From NCBI GenBank assembly GCA_050012495.1, contig JBEKHB010000004.1:40026-104025 (forward strand): a stretch of DNA of 64,000 bases, read 5' to 3'. A program made the position numbers and the translations under genes. This document shows, piece by piece, positions 50,602-58,756 of the stretch. The notes beneath the pieces were generated by a model. The model saw only the letters and a list, made by a program, of their open reading frames with translations. It did not search any database and was not told the DNA's origin. This stretch comes from BOG-1155 sp050012495. GTDB taxonomy: Bacteria; Desulfobacterota; Syntrophorhabdia; Syntrophorhabdales; WCHB1-27. How positions within the stretch are numbered: position 1 is the stretch's first letter; each line of letters starts with the position of its first letter.

Positions 50602-51096
50602 ATGCAGGATGAGCTTTTTATGGAGATGTGCCTGAACGAGGCAGCCAGGGCCTTCGAGGAGGAGGAGGTGCCGGTAGGCGCTCTCATCGTTGCGAGAGAC
50701 CAAAGGGTGATAGCCAGGGCGCACAACCTCACGATCCGGCGCCGCTCGCCGCTCGCCCACGCGGAGCTTCTCGCAATCGCCCACGCGGCAGAGGTGCTGG
50801 GAAATCATCGTTTGACCGGCTGTAGCCTTTTCGTGTCAAAGGAGCCGTGCCTCATGTGCGCCGGCGCCATCCAGGAAGCCCGCATAAAAAGGGTCGTCTT
50901 CGGGTGTTTCGACACAAAAAGAGGCGCCTTCGGCTCGGGGGCAGACGTCAATACCCTTCCCTCGAACCACAAAGTCGAGGTCCGCGGCGGGATCCTCAGA
51001 GAGAAAAGCGAAAGCCTGCTCAAGAAGTTCTTTCAACTACGGAGGGATACCGAAGTGGTCGTAACGGGGCCGACTCGAAATCGGTTGTTCGCCTGA
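50602..51096 (+). CDS. tadA: tRNA-specific adenosine deaminase, 3' end running into tRNA-Ser
   Basis: A 164-residue TadA. Zinc and catalytic motifs are HAELLAIAHA and EPCLMCAGAIQ, and the FGCFDTKRGAFGSGADVNT substrate loop is present. It edits A34 to inosine in tRNA-Arg(ACG). The family normally ends near LLKKFFQLRR; here the frame continues for 18 more residues (DTEVVVTGPTRNRLFA) encoded entirely by the following tRNA-Ser gene, with the stop at 51094-51096 inside the tRNA. The native end may have been lost when the tRNA region was rearranged, or the overlap may be natural. Confidence 0.94.
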   Translation: MQDELFMEMCLNEAARAFEEEEVPVGALIVARDQRVIARAHNLTIRRRSPLAHAELLAIAHAAEVLGNHRLTGCSLFVSKEPCLMCAGAIQEARIKRVVFGCFDTKRGAFGSGADVNTLPSNHKVEVRGGILREKSESLLKKFFQLRRDTEVVVTGPTRNRLFA

Positions 51097-51134
51097 TAAG
51101 CGGACCGGGGGTTCGAATCCCTCTCCCTCCGCCA
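51041..51134 (+). tRNA. tRNA-Ser (anticodon CGA)
   Basis: 94 bases with encoded CCA. The acceptor stem GGAGGGA pairs with TCCCTCC, the anticodon stem CCGA/TCGG holds loop CTCGAAA (anticodon CGA), the variable arm is long (GTTCGCCTGATAAGCGGAC), and the T-loop is TTCGAAT. It overlaps the 3' end of tadA by 56 bases. Its 3' end marks the boundary to the accessory region and probably serves as an integration site. Confidence 0.96.
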
Positions 51135-51184
51135 TATGTCCCGCTGTTTTCCCTTGTAAAACCGTAAAACAGATCTCTGAAAAT

Positions 51185-51206
51185 GGGTCACGTGAGGGTC
51201 ACGTGA
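51185..51206 (+). repeat. Tandem 11-bp repeat GGGTCACGTGA downstream of tRNA-Ser
   Basis: Two head-to-tail copies (51185-51195 and 51196-51206) lie 50 bases after the tRNA 3' end. A flanking inverted repeat AAACAGATC (51167-51175) / GATCTGTTT followed by eight T residues encloses them. The arrangement of tRNA, hairpin and short tandem repeats resembles integrase arm-binding sites beside tRNA attachment sites. Confidence 0.5.
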
Positions 51207-52127
51207 ACGCAGGATCTGTTTCTTTTTTTTCCCGCGAAAAGGCGCATCCTTCACATATTTTTAGTTTCAGCCACCACGCATCGCGTTGGGGGGGGGGTAC
51301 TCTGCCGTTCTCCTGCGCTTTGGCACGCACGCGGCGAAACATGCGCGCTGGAAGGAGCAGGAACTGCGGGGGGCGACACCATGGTGCATGATCGAATGTT
51401 ATGGAATAGGCACAGAAAAAATATATTCTTTGTCCCTATTTATTTGTCTTTCACAAGCGGGTCGGATTTTCTTCCCATTTTGCGATTTTGCAAGGGGTTA
51501 AAATGGTAAAAAGTTGTGATTTCACAAGGGGTTTGGCTTTCTTACCATTCAAGGGGATCAGGCAGGGTTCTGACCTGTGTTTTGACCCCTGCCACCCCGC
51601 TCGCTTGTATCGTTATATACGCGAGGGAATAAAAAACAGTAGAAATGCGAAATTTATACCAGGACAGGAAGAAAAAGAGGGGTCAATTTTATGGAGGTAC
51701 TGATAATCTCTTTTTATGTTTACTTCCCGGCAAGGGTGTCTATTCATAACATATTAAAATCATTTGTATTGTACTTACTCTTAAACATTACCAATGTTTA
51801 TGGCCCCACCCCCCCTATCGAAAACTTCCAGTTCCAGAGCGCCGCGCCCCCCCCACTACGCTCAAAAAATTGCGGAGAAAACGAAAACCGATTTTACGGT
51901 TTCCACGGTTTTAGGGAAAAAGCGTTCCACGGTGAAAGTTGGCGGTTTTGCTCACTGTTGTTATTTTCGGCGCCCAGAGCGTGGAGGTGTCGGCAACCAT
52001 GCAAAAAATACAAAGTTTCACGTCGATTGCACCTATCGACGACATCACGAATAGGAGGGGGTAACCATTGAAGGCGTCACCGGGGCCACGAATAAGGTCC
52101 TGGGCGGGATGGTGGGGGGAAGGGGTA
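51207..52127 (+). other. AT-rich stretch without a supported gene
   Basis: No convincing CDS is visible in 920 bases. There are homopolymer runs (ten G at 51289), two related sequences GCGATTTTGCAAGGGGTT (51481-51498) and GTGATTTCACAAGGGGTT (51516-51533), and an AATGGTAA/TTACCATT inverted pair around the second copy. Base composition changes sharply relative to the region before the tRNA. It may be the non-coding end of an integrated element. Confidence 0.5.
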
Positions 52128-52370
52128 ATGAAAGTTTCAGACGTTTCCACCTGGGGTACATCGAGCGGCAAGACCCATCTTATCGCCCACCTCAAAGGCG
52201 AGAAGCTGACGCAACGGCAGGCGATTATTGCGATGTGCTGTTCCTGCTGTTGCGGATATTCTGACGGCCGTTATTCCTGCGAGATGCCCGACTGTTCGTT
52301 GTACCCGTGGATGCCATACCGGAAGCATAAGAAGCCCTCGGAGACACAAGTGACGGTCAAGGGGCGTTGA
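52128..52370 (+). CDS. Small cysteine-rich mobile-element protein
   Basis: An 80-residue protein from ATG 52128 (GGGGAAGGGGTA upstream). It matches a small family found in prophages and integrase modules: KLTQRQAIIAMCCSCCCGYS, DGRYSCEMPDCSLYPWMPYR. The normal spacing C-x-x-C...D-C-x-x-P-x-C-P-L-Y-P-x-M-P-Y-R is kept, with an unusually dense CCSCCC cluster that may bind zinc. Function unknown. It lies 238 bases before a tyrosine recombinase on the same strand. Confidence 0.65.
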   Translation: MKVSDVSTWGTSSGKTHLIAHLKGEKLTQRQAIIAMCCSCCCGYSDGRYSCEMPDCSLYPWMPYRKHKKPSETQVTVKGR

Positions 52371-52608
52371 TGTCGTAGAAGGGGGGCGTAGTGGCCTTCG
52401 GAAGGATTGCAGAGGCAGAATGGTGGATGGCGGCACAATGATCCTCTTCCCGCCGTATACGCCGATATTCCTTATGGTGTCCGAAATGCGCCCGCGGGCG
52501 CTTACGGAGACGTGCTGGAAATCCTTTTCGGAGTTGAACGAGGGGGCAGAAGCGGTAATGGCCGGATGGGGAGAGGAGAAATAACATGAAGTTCGAGCGG
52601 GTCAATCA

Positions 52609-53583
52609 ATGACGGACGACCTGGAGAGGTTCTCACGCTATCTCACCATCCTGCGGGGGGTGTCGCCCAAGAGTGCGAGCCTCTATACCAGGCAGGTCGA
52701 GGCCTTTCTCTTCTGGATGGAGAAGGACGGCTGCACCATGGATCCGGCCGCGATGAGGCGCGAGGACGTGGAGGATTTCTTCGAGCACAACTTCTACCGG
52801 CACGCCACGCCGAACGCCATGGCCGAGGGCAATTCCAACGCCACCAGGAACGCCAAGCAAACGGCGCTCGGTCATTATTTCAAATACCTGCTCCGCGAGA
52901 GGGTGGTCGCGGAGGACATCACGGCCCTGATACCCAGGCCCAAGGTCGACTACAGCGCCGTCGAGAAGTTCACGCATGGGGAGGTACAGCGGTTCTTCGC
53001 CGCCGCCGACATCACCAGGGAGAAGGGGCTGCGCGATGCCTGCGTCTTCATCCTGGCCGCCTTCAGGGGCCTGCGCGCAGGGGAGATCGTGGGGTTGACT
53101 CTTCAGAGCCTGATCGAGGAAAGTGCGGGCAGTCTGGATATTCACATCGTAGGGAAATTCTCGAAGCACCGCCAAATCTATCTCTGGAAGGCGCCGTCGC
53201 GTCTGCTCTTCCTTTGGCGGTCCGTCAGGATCTCTCATGGCGCCCGCTCTGCTCATCCGCTCTTCGTTACATACCGCCGAGGGAACCATCATCAGCGCAA
53301 CCGGCTGACGATCCACGACCTTGACAAGATGGTTAAGACCTACGCCAGGGTGATAGGCGTCGAGAAACCTAAAATCTCCATGCATATGTTTCGGGCCACC
53401 CATGCATCCGATCTCCGGCACATCGAGGGGTACGATACCCCGGCCATAGCAGAACGCCTCGGCCACCGCAGCATCGCCACCACGGACAGATATATCCCCA
53501 CGAGGGGGAGAATCCACAAGACGTATGCGAGCCTCGCGGCGTACTGGCGGGATGTCACGGGGCTGTGGGGAGGGGCAGAATGA
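52609..53583 (+). CDS. Tyrosine recombinase/integrase
   Basis: A 324-residue XerC/D-type recombinase. An N-terminal SAM-like DNA-binding domain (FSRYLTILRGVSPKSASLYT) precedes the catalytic domain. Catalytic residues are visible: first arginine in FRGLRAGEIVGL, the HxxR block SMHMFRATHASDL, the second histidine in LGHRSIATTDRYIP and the tyrosine in that same RYIP. It probably mobilised the element attached near tRNA-Ser, 1.5 kb upstream. It overlaps the next small gene by four bases, as in phage-type integration modules. Confidence 0.92.
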   Translation: MTDDLERFSRYLTILRGVSPKSASLYTRQVEAFLFWMEKDGCTMDPAAMRREDVEDFFEHNFYRHATPNAMAEGNSNATRNAKQTALGHYFKYLLRERVVAEDITALIPRPKVDYSAVEKFTHGEVQRFFAAADITREKGLRDACVFILAAFRGLRAGEIVGLTLQSLIEESAGSLDIHIVGKFSKHRQIYLWKAPSRLLFLWRSVRISHGARSAHPLFVTYRRGNHHQRNRLTIHDLDKMVKTYARVIGVEKPKISMHMFRATHASDLRHIEGYDTPAIAERLGHRSIATTDRYIPTRGRIHKTYASLAAYWRDVTGLWGGAE

Positions 53584-53795
53584 AATCGGAGACGCAGGAC
53601 GCCCTCGACAGGCTGTTCCATCGCCTCTGCACCGACTTCGGCGAGGCATCGGGACAAACAATCATCAGGACGATCATTGAGGAGCTTGGCGGCTTGCGCC
53701 TTTCCTTCCCCGACATGCGGGAGATGTCAAGGGAAGCGCGCGACATGCGAGTGCGCGCCAGGTTCCGGGGGAATTACCGGGGTGGCGGTATGTGA
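53580..53795 (+). CDS. Mor-like transcription activator, truncated
   Basis: A 71-residue protein whose ATG overlaps the integrase stop. It matches the N-terminal dimerisation domain of Mor/C-family phage activators (FGEASGQTIIRTIIEELGGL, then SREARDMRVRARFRGNYR). The DNA-binding helix-turn-helix that should follow FRGNYR is missing; the frame ends with GGGM. It is probably a decayed regulator of the mobile element. Confidence 0.55.
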   Translation: MKSETQDALDRLFHRLCTDFGEASGQTIIRTIIEELGGLRLSFPDMREMSREARDMRVRARFRGNYRGGGM

Positions 53796-53857
53796 ATCGT
53801 TACTGCTTTGTTTTGAGAAATGCTCTAAGTCTCCAGCATATCCTGTGTGAATTTCAT

Positions 53858-55387
53858 TCAGGGTAGTAATGGCTCAGGTATTCTGCCGAACACACGCTCT
53901 AAGGCTAATCCCAAGGAGAGCAAGCGCCGATCACTGCCCTCCGGTCCATCCAGTCCCAAGCCAACCGGGAGACCGACAGCTGTTAGTGCAAGAGGAACGG
54001 TGATGCCGGGAATCCCCGCATTGCTTCCCGGATCCTCATTACGGATATAGGTCGGGAAGGTCGGGAAGGGCTTACCGTTTACATCCACGGTCTCGTCAGA
54101 ACCAATGATTTTTGTAGCGGGCAAAGGTGTGGTTGGGAAGATAATCGCGTCTATGCCATTCTGCTTGAAGAGGTCGGCAAACTGCTGCTTGAGCTGCGGC
54201 CTCAGGGCGTTCACAGCCTTCTCATAGACAGCCGCCGGTGTTGCTTTGGGTGCGCCATCAATGATGAAATCCCGGAAAGTGCCAAAGACATCCGGGCTCG
54301 CAATCTGTTTTGCGAGCGCATCAAGGGTTAGACCGGGAACGTATTTTGCGAGGTAAGCCTTAATGTCCTTGTTCCCTTCGAAGAAGGCGACAGGAAAACC
54401 GACCTGGTCATTGAGGCTACGGATGGAGTCCATATTTACATCGACCAGTATGACGCCCGCTTTCCTCAGTCTCTCAAGGGCACTACGCGCCAGCGCTGCG
54501 CTTTCATTGTCAACATCGGCCCAATAATCCTTTGGAATCCCCAGCTTCACTTCGCGAAGATCGGCGGGAACAACACTTGACCGATCCTTGGTAATTGCGC
54601 TATCCAAGAGAACCAGATCCTCCACGGTTCGCGCCATTGGTCCTGCCGTGTCGCGGGTGCTTGCAATCGGCGTGATGGCTTCCTGCGAGTAGCGCTTCAG
54701 TGTGGGCCGTAAACCGGCGAGGCCGCACAAGGCAGCGGGAACGCGCACCGAACCCCCGGTGTCTGTACCCAGACCTGCCGGTGCCAGTAGTGCTGCTACA
54801 GCGCTCCCCGTTCCCCCACTGCTTCCGCCGGGAGAAAGAGTTGTGTCGTAAGGGTTGGCCACTACGCCAAAACCTGCATTGTTACTCCTGATGCCAAAAG
54901 CAAGCTCGTGCATGTTTGTCTTGCCCAGGATAATTGCGCCTTCATCAACGAGAGCTTGAATCACCGGTGCATTCTTCTTAGGCACATAATTTTTGAGACC
55001 AGGCGTTCCCGCAGTATTGGGCAACTTCGCCACATGCGTGTTGTCTTTGATCACCAACGGGACGCCGTATAATAGCCCCTTCCTCTGGCCCTTCCCACGC
55101 CGGTCTGCCGCGGCAGCTGCAGCGAGCGCCTCTTTAGCGTTTACAGTGATGAAGGCGTGAAGGTCGCTATATTGTTCAACCCGGGCCAATAGCGCTTTAG
55201 TCAGCGCAGTGCTCGAAAGGGCCCCACACTTTATCAGACGGGCCGCTTCAGCCGCAGAGAGACGAACCATCTGATCCTGGGTCATGCTCTCTGTCGCTTT
55301 AGAAACTTTCTTCTCCGCCGCTTCTCCGCTGCAGGCCCCGAAAACAACAAAACCCACAATGAATGTAATCAAGTCTAAAAGAAGCAT
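53858..55387 (-). CDS. Exported amidase-signature hydrolase
   Basis: A 509-residue amidase with an N-terminal hydrophobic segment ending in VFGACSGEA, a possible lipobox. The catalytic Ser-cisSer-Lys triad is visible: lysine in VPLVIKDNTHV, the serine loop SPGGSSGGTGSAVAA, and the nucleophile in GTDTGGSVRVPAALCG. It hydrolyses carboxamides; many secreted relatives are broad. Composition is more AT-rich than the core genome. A nitrilase fragment lies just upstream on the same strand, suggesting an ancestral nitrile/amide-degradation unit acquired horizontally. Confidence 0.9.
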   Translation of the reverse strand: MLLLDLITFIVGFVVFGACSGEAAEKKVSKATESMTQDQMVRLSAAEAARLIKCGALSSTALTKALLARVEQYSDLHAFITVNAKEALAAAAAADRRGKGQRKGLLYGVPLVIKDNTHVAKLPNTAGTPGLKNYVPKKNAPVIQALVDEGAIILGKTNMHELAFGIRSNNAGFGVVANPYDTTLSPGGSSGGTGSAVAALLAPAGLGTDTGGSVRVPAALCGLAGLRPTLKRYSQEAITPIASTRDTAGPMARTVEDLVLLDSAITKDRSSVVPADLREVKLGIPKDYWADVDNESAALARSALERLRKAGVILVDVNMDSIRSLNDQVGFPVAFFEGNKDIKAYLAKYVPGLTLDALAKQIASPDVFGTFRDFIIDGAPKATPAAVYEKAVNALRPQLKQQFADLFKQNGIDAIIFPTTPLPATKIIGSDETVDVNGKPFPTFPTYIRNEDPGSNAGIPGITVPLALTAVGLPVGLGLDGPEGSDRRLLSLGLALERVFGRIPEPLLP

Positions 55388-55580
55388 ATGTCTCCCTCCA
55401 TCTTTTTCCCACTGTTCCTGCTATCCCTCCTTTATGATTTCCGTCCTTTGCTCAAAGACAAAGCCAGCCTCTCACCTCCTTTAACGTTCGCCTCTACAAC
55501 ACGTAAACCCTCTTCCAGAGATGGAAGTATGACAAACAAACCGGGTAGCTCCTGCCATCCTTTTGGTTGTGGAATCTACC

Positions 55581-55850
55581 TTATTTTGCTAATTCAACAT
55601 TGATTTGTTCATAAGACAACGCTTTGGCTTTGTTTATCCCTACTTTTCTCACGGACTGTGAGCGATTCTGGTTAAAAGTCATGCTGAGGCTGGGGTTGGA
55701 ATAATGTCCCGCTGGATCAGCCAAATACTTGCTAAGTATAATGCTCTCCAAATTTATATCCGCATAAACTATGCCCTCTTGGTCCGACAGTAACTCTTTG
55801 GTCAGAACTTTTCCATTGGGCCCTACACCCCCTAAAGAGATGGGTCTACT
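55581..55850 (-). pseudogene. C-terminal fragment of a nitrilase family enzyme
   Basis: Not covered by any ATG-started frame, but the minus strand between about 55850 and the TAA at 55581 reads in one frame as a nitrilase C-terminus: GPNGKVLTKELLSDQEGIVY, ADINLESIILSKYLADPAGH, YSNPSLSMTF. This matches the segment before the end of bacterial nitrilases (ADIDL...DPVGHYSRPD). The catalytic Glu-Lys-Cys part is missing; a stop lies just upstream and a group II intron remnant follows. It is a decayed gene. Confidence 0.75.
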
Positions 55851-55916
55851 TTACCATGCCCCCTATCTTTCGTCATTATCTTTTTTAATTTGTTGACTTT
55901 CATCATAGGAGGAAGT

Positions 55917-56170
55917 TAGCTGCGACCTCGCGGTCCTTGAGGCGAGTGGCGCAGAGGAGCCTCCCCCCTGCGCTCTCTCAGAACCCGGCGTGAATCTCTC
56001 GACTCACCGGGCTCCCAGGACGACACCTCCTCGCCAAGATTGGAGACCTTGTTCTTTAAGAACAAGGACGTAGGGCCCCATAGAATTCTTGAAGGCTTTG
56101 CCCAGAGAAGCAAAGAGGTGAAAGGCCTCATTCTTACCGGCTTCCTTTTGGGTCCTTCTACGAGTTTAGC
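55917..56170 (-). mobile_element. 3' remnant of a group II intron
   Basis: The minus strand at 56014-55981 is a 34-base domain V: GAGCCCGGTGAG, a GAGA-type tetraloop region and CGCCGGGTTC, with the catalytic AGC-type base of the stem. A domain VI-like hairpin (GGGGGGAGGCTCC region) follows. No reverse transcriptase/maturase frame is present, so only the 3' end survives, lodged between the nitroreductase gene and the nitrilase fragment. Confidence 0.7.
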
Positions 56171-56172
56171 GG

Positions 56173-56742
56173 TCACAAGTCGAGAATAAGCTCCGAAAGA
56201 GACCTTTTCGGGACATGGTGACGGCTCTCTTCGTCACGCCAGTACTTAAAATCCCCGCCTTTCATCTCTTCGATCACGATCGTTTCGTTGGGGTAGCCTA
56301 GGGCAATCACGAGCAAGATCTGGTACCGGATCGGGATTTTGAGGCCCTTCCTCAAACGGTCGCGATCGATGGTTGCAATAATGCATCCCCTTAAATCCTG
56401 TTCTACTGCACCCAACATTATCGTTTGAGCGACTATCCCATGGTCCCATTGCACCGTCTCCGTAATCTCAGTGTCTCCAAGAATGACAATATATGCGGCG
56501 GGGCGCTCACCCTCGGCGGGACCCGGCCACTCTTTCAGGAATCTCGCCCAACCTAGGCACGGGAATATGACATCATTTTTTTCTCGGTTCCATGAGAGGA
56601 TGTATTTGAGTGGCTGTTTGTTGGTGGCAGAAGGAGTCAGCCGGGCAAGGGCGACCAGTTCCTTCAACGTTTCGTGCGAAACCGATCTGTTCTCCTGAAA
56701 CCGCCTGTAGCTCCTGCTCTTTGTGACAAGTTCCTGCATCAT
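56173..56742 (-). CDS. Nitroreductase family protein
   Basis: A 189-residue FMN-dependent oxidoreductase. ATG 56742 has GGAGG before it; the frame continues six codons upstream. The N-terminus has the FMN-binding RSYRRFQENRSVSHETLKEL block, and LTPSATNKQPLKYIL (SARNxQPW-like) follows. The C-terminal half shows the LVIALGYPNETIVIEE motif. Such proteins reduce quinones, nitro groups or flavins; the physiological substrate is unknown. It stands alone, flanked by an intron remnant and a truncated phospholipase-like gene. Confidence 0.88.
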   Translation of the reverse strand: MMQELVTKSRSYRRFQENRSVSHETLKELVALARLTPSATNKQPLKYILSWNREKNDVIFPCLGWARFLKEWPGPAEGERPAAYIVILGDTEITETVQWDHGIVAQTIMLGAVEQDLRGCIIATIDRDRLRKGLKIPIRYQILLVIALGYPNETIVIEEMKGGDFKYWRDEESRHHVPKRSLSELILDL

Positions 56743-56879
56743 AACTACCTCCTTATCCACGGGCTCACTGTTTCTCTACATAATTTTTCCCTTCAGCCGC
56801 GAACCGTTTTTTCTTCATATCCTGTCTCCCTTGATTTGAGCCCAGAGTATAACGCATCATCTGGACCAATTTCAGGGGG

Positions 56880-57149
56880 TCAGGCCACTACCATGCGAAC
56901 ATCAACCCCATCCTTTCGGCGAGACCTCAGAATGTCGAACATGGTTTTGTTACTTTCCGGAACCAGTAGAAAATCCTGATCGCCATAGGAAAGCGTTAAA
57001 TAGATGAATTCCTTCGCACAGTGAAAAGCGGCGGCCACCTCACGGTAGGCTACCTGCCCGTCAATCAGAATCTGAACCTCATTGCCCTGTCGAGGCGGAT
57101 AAGTTCCATGTTGTGCCCAGAGCGTCGGAGAAGCCATGGTATCCTCCAT
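56880..57149 (-). pseudogene. N-terminal fragment of a phospholipase D-like protein
   Basis: 89 residues match the beginning of bacterial PLD-like proteins (EVQILIDGQVAYREVAAAFH, CAKEFIYLTLSYGDQDFLLV, the last serving as the usual strand before the first HKD domain). The frame ends at DVRMVVA, where relatives continue, and neither HxKxxxxD motif is present. About 30 codons past the stop stay open without similarity. It is a truncated gene, not a functional enzyme. Confidence 0.6.
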
Positions 57150-57458
57150 TTCGTGAGACTATTGGATCCTTATGCACGAATCACCCAAAAATCCGATTGC
57201 GAGCCACGTAGCTCAAAAATAAGTCGAGAATCCCGCTATGTTTCTACGGCATTTTATTGATTTATACCACAAAAGGGCGAATGAAACATGGCTCAAAAGG
57301 GGATTTATGAATTTGTGGTTGTTTTTTTGTCTTTTCGGCGCCTCCCCCCTGGGCGCTGGGGAGATTTTGGGGGAATGCCCAAAAACACCCCACAAATTTA
57401 CAAGTGTTTTGAGACAGTCAATGCAGTGGGTACAAACCTCAAAGTATGGCAAATAAAA

Positions 57459-57523
57459 AGGATTAGGAAAAGACAAAGCAATTCCTAATCCTGGTGCCGC
57501 GTGTTCGAGTCACGCCGGGGGCA
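57459..57523 (+). mobile_element. tRNA-3'-end-like attachment-site scar with inverted repeat
   Basis: A perfect 11-bp inverted repeat AGGATTAGGAA (57459-57469) / TTCCTAATCCT (57482-57492) runs into GTGCCGCGTGTTCGAGTCACGC, then CGGGGGCACTA. The second part looks like a tRNA T-arm (GCGTG TTCGAGT CACGC) plus acceptor strand, without the 5' half of a tRNA. It is followed by a terminator, GGTGTAATTCTGGTGTAATT direct repeats (57575-57594) and an integrase stub. Together they mark an old integration site. Confidence 0.55.
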
Positions 57524-57536
57524 CTAATGATATCAA

Positions 57537-57568
57537 GGGCTTAGCGGTTTTCCGCCAAGCCTTTTTTT
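57537..57568 (+). terminator. Rho-independent terminator after the tRNA-like scar
   Basis: GGGCTTAGCGG-TTTT-CCGCCAAGCC followed by seven T residues. It is the type of terminator usually found just behind tRNA genes. Confidence 0.8.
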
Positions 57569-57620
57569 GCCTGGTGTAATTCTGGTGTAATTGTGTCAAG
57601 GGTCCGGGCTTCCATTTTCC

Positions 57621-57703
57621 CTATTCGGTAAATTCCAACCGATTTTCGAGTTTTTCCATGGCGGCTTGAATGTGCTCCCCGTTCTGGTGGGCGTACGGAC
57701 CTC
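57621..57703 (-). pseudogene. C-terminal stub of a tyrosine recombinase
   Basis: In the minus-strand frame ending at TAG 57621, the last 24 residues read YAHQNGEHIQAAMEKLENRL plus four more. This matches the tyrosine-containing C-terminus of phage integrases (RYAHxxxExxxxAVExLE). Upstream of this the frame is lost. The stub points toward the tRNA-like scar 100 bases away, the usual orientation of int relative to its attachment site. Confidence 0.6.
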
Positions 57704-58155
57704 GTTACACCTACAAAGAGCGTATGCACAACTAACGCTAAACGGTGAAGATTACCACAACAAAGCATGCAGCGCTAAACTTTTTATGGAATGGTTCGTC
57801 TCCTCTATTTCTTTTGTTTGAGTAATGTGGCTTCTTCGGCTCGCGCCCATTTCCACTGTTCATGCGAGCCAGATGGCATCTCGTGCCTGATATCGTCTTC
57901 AGCGGATGTTCCTTTGCCTATTCATCCTCGCACTGTTCCCGTCAGCGAACATAACCTCCTGCTTATGGTTATGGAAACCTGGCCGAGATCAGGCTAGATT
58001 CATATCGTCGAGTCGAAATTATGCTGGAAACCTGACGAATGTCTGGTACACTCTTCCTGTAGAAAGAAGGGCGCGTCAAGAGCAGTTGCTGGACACCAAG
58101 GTCGGCGCTGAGAAGAGCCCGAAAGCACTTTTGCCGAAACTGATCGGGAGGTCTG
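57704..58155 (+). other. Degenerate stretch without a supported gene
   Basis: No frame here shows a ribosome binding site, family motif or typical codon use. It lies between the integrase stub and the Bles03-like gene and is probably eroded mobile DNA. One plus-strand frame (57906-58220) stays open and overlaps the next gene, but nothing in it is recognisable. Confidence 0.45.
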
Positions 58156-58602
58156 ATGATGAAATCTGGGCGAAAAGCTTCGGTCGACCCATCCGAGCCC
58201 AGACCGTCTCAAGTTACTGACAAGTACTGGCTATATGCAGAACGAAAAAATGGTGATTACCCGGCAGCCACCCCGAACTCAGGGAAATGGCTCATATTCG
58301 CACCAATCTCACAAATCGATGAGGTGTGGATCAGGATCAAGCACGCAACCGAGCATGGTCGTTTAGGTGATAGTGCCAAGGTCGCCACTGCAAAACCGAA
58401 CCCGAATGCTTCCGATCCCGTCACGAAAGTGATTTGCGTCTACACGTACGATTGGACAGACAAGGCAGATGTAAGCCGCATCCGGGACGAGCTGCGTGCA
58501 CTGGGAATTGTCTCCAAGATTCCGTACAAAGCGGACCGCGATACCCTCACCGGCAGATACGCCAGGCGGGGCCACAAACGAATCTCTAAGTACTACGAAT
58601 GA
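58156..58602 (+). CDS. Bles03-like (putative phosphothreonine lyase-fold) protein
   Basis: A 148-residue protein starting at one of two adjacent ATGs (58156, 58159). It matches the DUF1917/Bles03 family: KYWLYAERKNGDYP, GKWLIFAPISQIDEVWIRIK, LGDSAKVATAKPNPNA and VICVYTYDWTDKADV. The KP-rich loop and paired tyrosines are conserved across bacterial and eukaryotic members, whose biochemical role is not established. It is an isolated cargo gene in the accessory region, upstream of a toxin-antitoxin pair. Confidence 0.75.
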   Translation: MMKSGRKASVDPSEPRPSQVTDKYWLYAERKNGDYPAATPNSGKWLIFAPISQIDEVWIRIKHATEHGRLGDSAKVATAKPNPNASDPVTKVICVYTYDWTDKADVSRIRDELRALGIVSKIPYKADRDTLTGRYARRGHKRISKYYE

Positions 58603-58679
58603 TCCACGGTGTCCGAGATCCTTTTCCTTGCGTGCCCCTCTGCAGGCGGATACTCGCGAAAGAGCACCCCTTGAAATAA

Positions 58680-58697
58680 GTTAACAGACGTGTTAAC
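58680..58697 (+). promoter_or_regulatory. Operator of the higBA pair
   Basis: A perfect inverted repeat GTTAACA-GACG-TGTTAAC lies 60 bases before the toxin frame. A TTGAAA (58671) stands just before it as a possible -35. Autoregulation by the downstream XRE antitoxin would fit this site. Confidence 0.6.
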
Positions 58698-58756
58698 CTA
58701 TTGATATGGATCAGTGAAGGATCGATTTCTATCGAACCGAAGAGGGCAGATGTCCG

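Noticed and set aside
51185..51206. CRISPR repeats
   Set aside because: Two 11-base copies are head to tail with no spacers and no cas genes; no array is seen anywhere in the window.
51794..52071. Short overlapping plus-strand reading frames before the Cys-rich gene
   Set aside because: Proline-rich low-complexity translations, no ribosome binding sites, and mutually overlapping frames.
55916..56176. 86-residue minus-strand protein
   Set aside because: The DNA is the structured 3' part of a group II intron, including domain V; the peptide has no family features.
57541..57768. 75-residue minus-strand protein
   Set aside because: Another frame over the same bases shows the integrase C-terminus, and this frame includes the GGTGTAATT repeats and terminator.
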